Below, piece by piece: positions 10,859-20,545 of a DNA stretch of 64,000 bases (position 1 is the stretch's first letter; every line of letters starts with the position of its first letter). The notes under the pieces are model-generated. The model worked only from the letters and a program-made list of their open reading frames with translations. It made no database searches and was not told where the DNA came from. The position numbers and the translations under genes are program-made. The DNA comes from Eutreptiella sp. 'Long Island Sound 2002' (taxonomy: Eukaryota > Euglenozoa > Euglenophyceae > Eutreptiales > Eutreptiaceae): assembly GCA_964036045.1 (NCBI GenBank), contig OZ038382.1:138210961-138274960 (forward strand), in the 5' to 3' direction.

Positions 10859-11400
10859 GGTAGGTAGGTAGGTAGGTGCACTCGGTCGTGGAACAGGCGC
10901 CCCATGGTTCCCACTGGCGTCGCCCCTGTGAAGAACAGGAAGAGGCTCCGCGCATGAAGAGGGGAGGCGGCTTACATCCCGCTAGACCTGACTGGTGGCC
11001 TGCAACAAAGCGGCCCCGGGCAACACCAGGAGGGCTGATCGCCGCCAGCGTGACATGCTTGTCTCGCCAGGAGGGTGTGCCCCCGTGCTTGGGCACGTCC
11101 CCTCCTTTGGGCGGAACCCTAGAGGTTCACCGGACTTCCTGGCGTATCCCGTTCCCAATGCATGCATGCATGTTCTTGGTATTGGGGTTCCGAGGCGCTT
11201 GGGTGTCGCACGCTCCGCCTCGAGTCCCAAAGCAGCGCAGGCCTTAGGATGCAGCCTTACCCCCGGTCTCCGGATCTCGTTTGGCCGGCCCACCTGCATG
11301 GCACGGGCTGCCTCAGTGCCCGGGCTATGGACACCGGGTTTCCTACTGTTCTGTGGCGCTTGTGTTTGGGTCTGGGTTGTGGTTGGGCTCCGGTGTAGGC
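10859..11400 (+). repeat. (GGTA)n and leader of repeat Y, copy 2
   Basis: GGTA repeats at 10859-10877 are followed by a leader of about 520 bp. The leader matches 25190-25654 in inverted orientation, including the palindromic ATGCATGCATGC at 11158-11169 and its counterpart near 25363. The leader feeds directly into the satellite at 11401. No ORF is shared by the copies. Confidence 0.8.
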
Positions 11401-14216
11401 TGCGCCCCGCCACTCCTGGCTGGGGTGTTGGGGTGTGTGTGTGTTTGCGTGCGCGCTCCGCTTGTACCCCGCCACTCCTGGCTTGGGTGTGCGGTGTGGG
11501 TGTGTGTGCTTGGGCTCGGGTTTTGGCTGCGCCCTGCCACTCCTGGCTGGGGTGTTGGGGCCTGTGTGTGCTTGTGTGGCCGCTCGGCTTGTACCCCGCC
11601 ACTCCTGGCTGGGCTGTGCGGTGCGGATGTGTGTGCTTGGGCTCGGGTTTTGGCTGCGCCCCGCGACTCCTGGGTGGCGTGTTGGCGCCTGTGTGTGTTT
11701 GTGTGCGCGCTCTGCTTGTATCCCGCCACTCCTCGCTGGGGTGTGCGTTGTGGATGTGTGTGCTTGGGCTCGGGTTTCGGCTGCGCCCCGCCACTCCTGG
11801 CTGGGGTGTTGGGGTGCGTGTGTGCTTGTGTGCGCGCTCCGCTTGTACCCCGCCACTCCGGGCTGGGGCGTGCGGTGTGGGGGTGTTTCCCTTGGCTCGG
11901 TTTTCGGCTGCGCCCCGCCACTCCTGGCTGGGGTGTTGGGGTGTGTGTGTGATTGTGTGCGCACTCTGCTTGTACCATGCCACTTGTGGCTCGGTTGTGC
12001 GGTGTGGGTGCATGTGTTGGGGCTCGGGTTTCGGCTGCGCCCTGCCACTCCTGGCTGGGGTGTTGGGGTGTGTGTGTGCTTGTGTGCGCGCTCCGCTTGT
12101 ACCCCGCCACTCCTGGCTGGGCTGTGCGGCTTGGTTGTTTGTGCTTGGGCTCGGGTTTCGGCTGAGCCCCGCCACTCCTGGCTGGGGTGTTGGGGTGTGT
12201 GTGTGCTTGGTGCGCGCTCCGCTTGTGCCCCGCCACTCCTGGCTGGGGTGTGCGTCGTGGGCGTGTGTGTTTGGGCTCCGGTTGTGGCTGCTCCCCGCCA
12301 CTCCTGGCTGGGGTGTTGGGGTGTGTGTGTTTGTGTGCGCGCTCCGCTTGTACCCCGCCACTCCTGGCTGGGGTGAGCGGTGTGGGTGTGTGTGCTTGGG
12401 CTCGGGTTTCGGCTGCGCCCCGCCACTCCTGGCTGGGGTCTTGGGGTGTGCATGTTTCTGTGCGCGCTCCGCTTGGACCCGCTCACTCCTGGCTGGGGTG
12501 TGCGCTGTGGCTGTGTGTGCTTGGGCTCGGGTTTCGGCTGCGCCCCGCCACTCCTGGCTGGGATGATGGGGTGTGTGTGTGTTTGTGTGCGCACTCTGCT
12601 TGTACCATGCCACTCGTGGCTCGGTTGTGCGGTGTGGGTGCGTGTGCTGGGGCTCCGGTTTCGGCTGCGCCCTGCCACTCCTGGCTGGGGTGTTGGGGGG
12701 TGTGTGTGTTTGTGTGCGCGCTCCGCTTGTACCCCGCCACTCCTAGCCGGGGTGTGCGGTGTGGGTGTGTGTGCTTGGGCTCGGGTTTCGGCTGCGCCCC
12801 GCCACTCCTGGCTGGGGTGTTGGGGCCTGTGTGTGTTTGTGTATGCGCCCCGCTTGTACCCCGCCACTCCTGGCTCAGGTGTGCGGTGTGGGTGTGTGTG
12901 TTTGGGCTCCGGTTTCGGCTGCGCCTCGCCACTCCTGGCTGGGGTGTTGGGGCCTGTGTGTGCTTGTGTGGCCGCTCCGCTTGTACCCCGCCACTCCTGG
13001 CTGGGGTGTGCGGTGTGGGTGTTTGTGCTTGGGCTTGGGTTTCGGCTGCGCCCCGCCACTCCTGGGTGGCGTGTTGGGGTCTGTGTGTGTTTGTGTGCGC
13101 ACTCCGCTTGTACCCCGCCACTCCTGGCTGGGGTGTGTGGCTTGGGTGTTTGTGCTTGGGCTCGGGTTTCGGCTGCGCCCCGCCACTCCTGGCTGGGGTG
13201 TTGAGCTGCGTGTGTGGTTGTGTGCGCGCTATGCTTGTACCCCGCCACTCCTGGCTCCGGTGTGCGGTGTGGGTGTGTGTCCTTGGGCTCGATTTTCGGC
13301 TGCGCCCCGCCACTCCTGGCTGGGGTGTTCGGGAGTGTGTGTGTTTGTGTGCACATTCCGCTTGTACCATGCCACTCATGGCTCGGTTGTGCGGTATGGG
13401 TGCATGTTCTGGGGCTCGGGTTTCGGCTGCGCCCCGCCACTCCTGGCTGGGGTTTTGGGGTGTGTGTGTGCTTGTATGCGCGCTCCGCTTGTACCCCGCC
13501 ACTCCTGGCTGGGCTGTGTGGCTTGGGTGTTTGTGCTTGGGCTCGGGTTTCGGCTGCGCCCCGCCACTCCTGGCTGGGCCGTTGGGGTGTGTGTGTGCTT
13601 GGTGCGCGCTCCGCTTGTGCCCCGCTACTCCTGGCTGGGGTGTGCGGTGTGGGCATGTGTGTTTTTTGCTCGGGTTGAGGCTGCTCCCCGCCAATCCTGG
13701 CTGGGGTGTTGGGGTGTGCGTGTGTGTGTGCGCGCTCCGCTTGGACCCGCCACTCCTGGCTGGGGTGAGCGGTGTGGGTGTGTGTGCTTGGGCTCGGGTC
13801 TCGGCTGCGCCCCACCACTCCTGGCTGGGGTGTTGAGGTGCCTGTGTGCTTGTGTGCGCGCTCTGCTTGTACCCCGCCACTCCTGGCTGGGTTGAGCGGT
13901 GTGGGTGTGTGTGCTTGGGCTCGGGTTTTGGCTGCGCCCCGCCACTCCTGGCTGGGGTGTTGGGGTGTGTGTGTGTTTGTGTGCGCACTCTGCTTGTACC
14001 CCGCCACTCCTGGCTGGGGTGTGCGGCTTGGGTGTTTGTGCTTGGGCTCGGGTTTGGGCTGCGCCCCGCCATTCCTGGCTGGGGTGTTGGGGTGTGTGTG
14101 TGCTTGGTGCGCGCTCCGCTTGTGCGCTGCCACTCCTGGCTGGGGTGTGCGGTGTGGGCGTGTGTGTTTGGGCTCGGGTTGTGGCTGCCCCCCGCCACTC
14201 TTGGCTGGGGTGTCCG
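11401..14216 (+). repeat. Y satellite: ~126-bp dimer, about 21 copies
   Basis: The core CCGCCACTCCTGGCTGGGG recurs alternately every 62 and about 65 bp (for example at 11411, 11473, 11538 and 11600). One half-unit is followed by a TGTTGGGGTGTGTG spacer, the other by a TGCGGTGTGGGTGTG spacer and GGGCTCGGGTTTCGGCTGCG. The core is an imperfect hairpin: CCCC-GCCA pairs with TGGC-(T)-GGGG around a CTCC loop. The dimer is close to a multiple of three, which keeps several frames open for hundreds of codons on both strands. Those ORFs are by-products. Confidence 0.95.
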
Positions 14217-14984
14217 GGTGTGCGTATTCTCCTCCACCCGTTCCTGCCCGGATCGTCTGGCCACTTTTCCCTTGTCATGGCACCTTTGGCCCACCTATGT
14301 TTTGGCACGAGAACACAGTATGTTCAGGCGGCTGTGGCCTAGCAGGGAGGCCACTACACGTACCCCCACTAGGGCTTGGAGGGGAGTTGTGTTCTGTGTT
14401 CCGTATGTTTGCACCGCCTGCTGTTGTGCCGTCCTTGACGTAGTCTTGCATACCTCCTGTGGCACATTGCCCTTCTGATGTTTGTCCCTCGCCACTCATG
14501 GTCCAGGGTCCTTCTTTCTGCTGTTCCCCCCATACCTGGCTCCGGCGTGCTGCTGTGTGTGTGATCTGCGCCCTGGGTCATGCAGGGTGGGCAGCCCATG
14601 TGTTCCACCTGTGTTTGTGCACAAGAACACAGTGCATGTTGTGTTTTTTTTTTGGTTGGCGGCTGTGGCCTAGCAGGGACGCCACCACACGTACCCCTGC
14701 TAGGGCTTGGTTTGATGGAGTGCTCCACTGTCGTGCCCCGCCAGCGTCGTGGTATCCATGTTGATGCCCTCTTTGTTGTGCGTGTGTCTCCGCCCTTGGT
14801 TTAGCTGGGTGGGCAGCTTCGGGTACACCTCTTCACCCTACTTATCCCACCTGCGGTACGAGAGTCTCATGAATGGTGGGGGTGCGGAGAGGCATAGCTA
14901 CCAGCACTCACGTCTGGCCTGCTATACCCGGTCAAGGGCCCGCCTCAGCGCGGCCTGTCGAGCCCTGCTCTTGTGCGGACAGGC
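14217..14984 (+). repeat. Repeat Y distal part with two hairpin modules
   Basis: Downstream of the array lie two copies of a 70-90-bp module at 14309-14379 and 14623-14710. Each runs from GAACACAG to CTAGGGCTTGG. The second has a perfect 10-bp stem, CCTAGCAGGG (14669-14678) with CCCTGCTAGG (14695-14704). A third, diverged module lies inside gypsy-B at 43155-43225. No gene otherwise. Confidence 0.7.
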
Positions 14985-17070
14985 TGCCAGCCCCGGATTA
15001 TCCTGTCCGGGGCACCAGGACGCCACTTGTCCCTGGATGATCCAGTCCGGGGGATGGCGGCTCCTGCTGCTTGTTCCGCTCCGGATGATCCAGTCCGGGG
15101 CATCTAGTCTTTTTTCACCGGTTTTTGCTCGCGTCCTGCTTCGGCCATTCCTTCTTGCTTTGCCCCGGATGATCCAGTCCTGGGCACTTCTTGGCCTCGT
15201 CTCCGCTTCGCTGCATTACCTCAGCCTCGTCCGGGTCTTCGCATCACTGCATCACCATGGGCTCCTCCTCTTGGCTGCCGCACTTGCTTCTCCATGGCCA
15301 CGTCCTCATGGCTGCTGCTCACCTTCACCTCGGCCTCCGCCTCTTGTTTACCCCACTGCTTCACCGGATGATCCAATCCGTGGGTGTGGTGTCTCCTTCC
15401 TCCGCCTTTTGTGCTCGTTTCGCTTGGGTCGCTCCTTCTTGTTTTGCCCCGGGCTCTCCTTGTCTTCGTCTGCTCTTGGCTGCTTGTGCTCGGCCTCGTC
15501 TTGGTCACCCCTACTCTGCATCTCCTCGGGCTCCTCCTCGTTGCTGCTCCGCTGCTTCTCCTCGGCTTCGTCCCCGCGGTTGCTCCGCCTCATCCCCCCG
15601 TCCTCGTCCACTTGTGTGCATCACTGCGTCACCTTGGCCTTGTCCTCATCTTGTCTTCTCTGCTTCCCCCCGGCCTCGTCCTCCACTCTGATTTGCTGCA
15701 TCTCCACGGCCTCGTCCTCGTGGCCACTGCTGAGGCTCCCCGTGGCGCCTGCTGCTTGTTCCGCCCCGGATGTTCCAGTCCGGGGGGCGTCCACCGCCGC
15801 TGGTCCCTGGATGCTCCAGTGCAGGGGGCGGCGGTGCCTGCTGCTTGGCCCACCCCGGACGATACAGTCCGGGGCGTTTGGCCGCCACTTGTCCTCTGTT
15901 GATCCTGCCCGGGGGATGGCGGCCCCTGCTGCTTGTTCCGCCCCGGATGCTCCAGACCGTGGGGTGTCGTGTCTCCTTCCTCCGCCTTTTGTGGTCGTTT
16001 CGCTTGGGCCGCTCCTTCTTGTTTTGCCCCGGATGATCCAGTCCTGGGCTCTCCTTGTCTTCGTCTGCTTTTGGCTTCTTGTGCTCCGCCTCGTCTTGGT
16101 CACCCCTACTCTGCATCTCCTTGGGCTCCTCCTCGTCGCTGCTCCGCTGCTTCTCCTCGGCCTCATCCCCGGGGCTGCTCCACCTCTTCCCCCCGTCCTC
16201 GTCCACATGTGTGCTTCACTGCGTCACCTTGGCCTTGTCCTCATCTTGTCTTCTCCGCTTCTCCCCGGCCTCGTCCTCCACTCTGCTTCGCTGCATCTCC
16301 ACGGCCTCATCCTCGTGGCCTCTTCTGAGCTCCCCGTGGCGCCTGCTGCTTGTTCCACCCCAGATGTTCCAGTCGGGGGAGCGTCCGCCGCCACTGGTCC
16401 CCGGATGCTCCAGTCCGAGGGGGGCGGCGTTTCCTACTGCTTGGCCCACCTCGGACGATCCAGTCCGGGGCGTCTGGCCGCCACTTGTCCTCAGATGCTC
16501 CAGTCCGGGGGGGTGGCGGCCCCTGCTGCTTGTTCCGCCCCAGATGTTCCAGTCTGGTGCGTCGGGACTCCTTCCTCCGCCTTCTGCTGTCGTTTCGCTT
16601 GGGCCGCTCCTTCTTGTTTTGCCCCGGATGTTCCAGTCCTGGGCTCTCCTTGTCTTCGTCTGCTCTTCGCTGCTTGTGCACGGCCTCGTCTTGGTCACCC
16701 CTTCTCTGCGTCTCCTCGGGCTCCTCCTCGTCGCTGCTCCGCTGCTTCTCCTCGGCCTCGTCCCCGCGGTTGCTCCATCTCATCCTGCCGTCCTCGTCCA
16801 CTTGTGTGCATCACTGCGTCACCTTGGCCTCGTCCTCGTCTTGTCTTCTCCGCTTCTCCCCGGCCTGGTCCTCCACTCTGCTTCGCTGCTTCTCCTCGGC
16901 CTCGTCCTCATGGCCGCTTCTGTGGCTCCCCGTGGCGTCTGCTGCTTGTTCCGCCCCGGATGTTCCAGTCTCGGGGGCGTCCACCACCGTTGGTCCCTGG
17001 ATGCTCCTTTCCGGGGGGCGGCGGTTCCTGCTGCTTGACCCACCCCGGACGATCCAGTCCGGGGCGTCCG
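14985..17070 (+). repeat. Hairpin satellite (CCCCGGA...TCCGGGG), ~590-bp higher-order repeat
   Basis: About 20 copies of a short GC hairpin (CCCCGGA, 8-9 nt containing GATCCAG, TCCGGGG) alternate with C/T-rich GGCCTCGTCCTC-type repeats. A higher-order unit restarts with TCCTTCCTCCGCCTT near 15390, 15967 and 16567, a period of about 577-600 bp. Long ORFs run through it on both strands but change sequence type with the repeat, so I do not call genes. Confidence 0.9.
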
Positions 17071-17690
17071 GTCTCTGTGGCGCTGCTTGGCCTCGTCTTC
17101 CCTTCGGTGTCGCCCCTCGGCCGTGGTTGTGTGATTGTGGTGCGCGCTGTCCGGGTTTGGGGCACCCGGCAGCCGTTGTTGCCTGGCACCTGTCCGTGTG
17201 CCGTGGTTGTGGCCGGCGGCGTGCCTCTCTGGCGTGCCTCGTGGCCCCGCGTGGTGCGCCGCGTCTCGTCCGGTCCGGTCGCTCCCGGTGCTCCAGTCGG
17301 CTTTCCCAACGCCGTGGTGCCTTTCCCCATCCCAGGGGCTTTCGCCCCCAGATTTACTGGGCGGCTGCGCGGGGCACCAGAGGCCGGCCGAGAACCGGGC
17401 TCATTGTGCCTGCCGCTGGCCCCCACCGAGGCAGGGGCGCTGGGCTCGCTCCGCGTCGTACCCGCTCGGGGCCCCGCGATGGGGTTGTCCCTGGCGGGGT
17501 TCTCCGGCGTCAGTGTTGGGCTGTGTGCGCTGCGGTGGTTGGCGTGTGTGGATCCAGTCACTGACGCGTCCGGTTTCCCGTACCGTCCGTCTTTCCACGG
17601 GGGACTCGGCTGGTGCACCGGGGCTGTTTCGTGTGGATGCCGGCTCCTCCCCTTGCCGGTCGGTGGACGCCACGGGTGTGCGTGTGCTCG
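17071..17690 (+). other. GC-rich spacer without recognisable gene
   Basis: Non-tandem GC-rich sequence between two satellites. Both strands carry open frames with Pro/Arg/Thr-rich products typical of the untranslated parts of the LINEs in this window. I could not assign it to an element. Confidence 0.4.
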
Positions 17691-19080
17691 TCCCTCCTGG
17701 CCGGGTCGGGCGGGCCGGCCTCCCGGGCGCGTTTTGGTGCGCCTCACTTTTTCCTCTGGCCGCTCTGTCTTTCTGCTTTGCTCGGCCCCCTCCCGGCTGG
17801 TGTTGCCCCTTTCTTGGTCCTTTGTTGGCCCTCCCCTTGTTTCTCCTCCCCTCCCCCCCGCCCCCCCCCCCCTTTTTTTTTCCTCCGCGGGCCCACCTGT
17901 GTCTCTTGCTTTCTTTGGTTCCCGGCCCCGGGTGCCTTGGGCCTTGGCGCTTTGTTTTTCTTCCCCCCCCCGGCCTGTGGTTTTTTTTTTGCGCCCCGCT
18001 GATCTCTGGCTTTCTCTCGTTTCCGGTCCCGGGTGCCCTGGGCCTTGGCGCTGTGTGCTGTTTGTTTTGTTGGCCTCCCGCCTGTAGGCTCTCCGTGCTC
18101 TCTCGCCTGGTTTGTGTTTCCCGCCCGGCCGTTGGTTGCTCCTTGGTGGTTGCTGCCTCCCACCCCGCCCCCCCTTACGTGTCTCGCGGTTTTCGTCGCT
18201 GCCTTTCTCCGTTCGTTTTTTTTCTCGTTGTGCGCCCCCGTTGTCTCTGGCTTTCGCTTGTTCCCGGCCTCGGGTGGCGTGGGCCTTGGTGCTGTGGGTT
18301 TTTCCTTTGGAGGCCTTCCGCTTCTCTGCTCTCCCTGCGCTCTCGCCTCCTTTGTGTGTCCCGCCTCGCCGTTGGCTGCTCTCCGGTGGTTGCTGCCCCC
18401 CCCCCTGTCCCCTTTTTGGCGCGCTGTTTTCGTCGCTCCGTGCTCCTTTTTTTTTTTTTCGCTCTTTCGTTCCTTCGTTGTCTCTGCCCCCGCTGTCTCT
18501 GGCCCTCTCTGGTTTCCGGCCCCGGGTGCCCTTGGCCTTGGCGCTGGGTGCTTTTTGTTTTGGTAGCCTCCCACTTCTCAGCTTGCTGTGCGCTCTCGCC
18601 TCTTTTGTGTTTCCCGCCTGGCCCTTGGCTGCTCCCTCGTGGTTCCTGTACCCCCCCCCCTCTGTGTCTCGTGGTTTTCGTCGCGTCCTCCCGGTCCCGG
18701 GGCTTTTTTTTGTTTTCCTTTTTTTTTCGTGCGCCCCCGTGTCTCTAGCTTTCTCTGGTTTCCGGCCCCGGGTGCCCTGGGCCTTGGCGCTGTGTGTTGT
18801 TTGTTTTGTTGGCCTCCCGCTTCTCGGTTCGCTGTGCGCTCTCGCCTCTTTTGTGTTTCCCGCCTGGCCCTTGGCTGCTCACTGGTGGTTGCCCCCCCCC
18901 CCCTCCCCTTTCCTGTCTCGCGGTTTTTGTCGCTGCCTCTCGGTGCTCGGTTTTTTTTTTTCGTTGTGCGCCTCCGTTGTCTCAGGCTTTTTCTGGTTTC
19001 CGGCCCCGGGTGCCCTGGGCCTTGGCGCTGTGTGTTGTTTGTTTCCCGCACGGCCGGTTGTGGCGCCCCGTGTATTGCTT
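17691..19080 (+). repeat. W satellite, ~245-bp unit, about five and a half copies
   Basis: CCGGGTGCCCTGGGCCTTGG recurs near 17929, 18030, 18270, 18521, 18768 and 19010, mostly 240-251 bp apart. Each unit also has a C8-10 run, a T8-12 run and a CTCTCGCCT(C/T)(C/T)TTTGTG segment. The start of the block (17691-17745) and the units recur inverted at 62040-62620. Confidence 0.9.
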
Positions 19081-19930
19081 CGTCCGGCGTCGTCTCGTGT
19101 GGTGCTGCCGTCTGTGGTGTGTTTTGTGCTGTGCCTGGTGTTGTGTGGCGTGCTTGTGTCTGGTTCGGTCCTTGCGCTGTGTTGCGGTGGGTCTTGTTGT
19201 GCTGTTTTTGTTGTGCTCTGCTGTTGTGCGTTGCTGCGTCCTCCGCTGGTTTCTTTTTTTTTTCGTGGTCCCTTGCCTTTCCGTGGTGCTCCGTGCTGTT
19301 TCGGTTTCTGTGCTTTCCTTGTGCGTTGCGGTGCCTGTGTGCCTGCGGTGTTGCTCTCTGTGCGTTGCTCTCTTGCCCCTGCTGCGCTGGCTGGTGTTTT
19401 GTGTTGTTGTTTGTGGTGTTTGCGTGTTTGCTGTTGGGCCTGGCTGTCCTCTGTTGTCTCCAGTTGAGTCCTGGTGGGTCCTAGTCTCGTGTTTCGTTGA
19501 TGTGCTGTGGTGTGTCCCTGGGTGCTGTGCTGCGCCGCGTTGCTGCGTGTCGTGCCGCCTGGCGCTGGGTTGTTGTGTGCTGTGTTGTTTTGTTTTGCTC
19601 TGCTTGGTGCTGTCGCGCACTGTATCGTGTCTTGGGGCGCTGTCCGTTGTCCTGTGGGCCTGTGGCTTCGGCGCTCTGTTTTGTCTTGTCTCGCCGCGCC
19701 GTGTGTGTTTTGCTGTGGTGTGTTGCTGCCCCTTGTTGTGCTTTGTGCCGTGTGTGTCCTGGGGTGTCGTGCTGTGCGTTCCCTGTCCTCTCCGCCCTGT
19801 GCAGTGTTGCTGTGCTTCCCTGCTTTCCCTTGGTGCCCGGCTCCCCTGTGCTGTGCCCCGTGGTGCTGTGCTGCCGTGTGGTGTTGTGGTGTCCTGTCCT
19901 GCTGCCTTGTTTGTTTGGTTTCTCCTACTT
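19081..19930 (-). repeat. T/G-rich tract (TGCTGTG/TGTGTTG)
   Basis: The complement is rich in CACGGCA and CACAACA, like the 3' regions of LINE-1 (about 1690-2010) and LINE-3 (about 23500-23830). It may be the 3' region of a related element on the minus strand, but no exact alignment was found. Long ORFs here are composition artefacts. Confidence 0.4.
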
Positions 19931-20545
19931 GCAAAACCGCTGCAAAATTGGTTTTTATTTGAAATAAAATTTTTTAAAATAAAATGAAATTATACACTAC
20001 CCAACGCACGCACACTCGCACACTTGCAGGCAGCAGGACCATGTCCGCCTCACTGCCTTACCTGTCAGCCCGCGTTGGTGGCGGTGTCCGGGATGGTTTC
20101 TCCTTCGTGGCTTCGGTGTCCCTGTCCTTGACGCCACGCACAGACCACCTGCAGCGAAAAGGAGGCAAAAGCGTCCAGGTTGGGGCACGGGCGGGATGGG
20201 AAGGTACATGGTGAATAAAAGAGGGCGTGCGGGAGCGAGGGCCGGGGCGTGGCGTGTTATGAAGAATTTTTTCGAGTTTTATGCGTTGCTCGCAACGCTG
20301 TTTTCTTTGCGTAGACGGTGAATTAGGTGACGACGGGCACACAGTAATGCTCCTATTAACATTACGGCGCTTACGGCGCTATTTATTTGTGTTTTTAAGT
20401 TCAAAATTTTCGATGTCATGTTTCAACGCATTTCGCCGCGCACTTTTTGTCCTGGCCGTTTTGTAGGCTAATTAGCTTTATTTTCAGCTATTTAGAAATT
20501 TTTTTCCTCGTGTTTTTCTTATCCTTTTTATTTTATTCTGGCGCC
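19931..20545. other. AT-richer spacer without recognisable gene
   Basis: Composition drops sharply at 19930 (TTTTTAAAATAAAATGAAATT near 19970) and rises again near 20545, where LINE-3 starts. It contains a perfect hairpin, GCGTTGC-TC-GCAACGC at 20283-20298. No coding or RNA gene recognised. Confidence 0.5.

Noticed and set aside
11257-14133. 958-codon minus-strand ORF and several 200-550-codon plus-strand ORFs over the Y satellite
   Set aside because: The repeat period is near a multiple of three, so any stop-free unit stays open. The same DNA is open in several frames on both strands and the protein is only the repeat.
14749-18087. 1112-codon plus-strand ORF
   Set aside because: It runs through three different sequence types (Y end, hairpin satellite, W satellite) with Ser/Pro/Leu/Arg composition that follows the DNA repeat. 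No domain and no fit to one gene.
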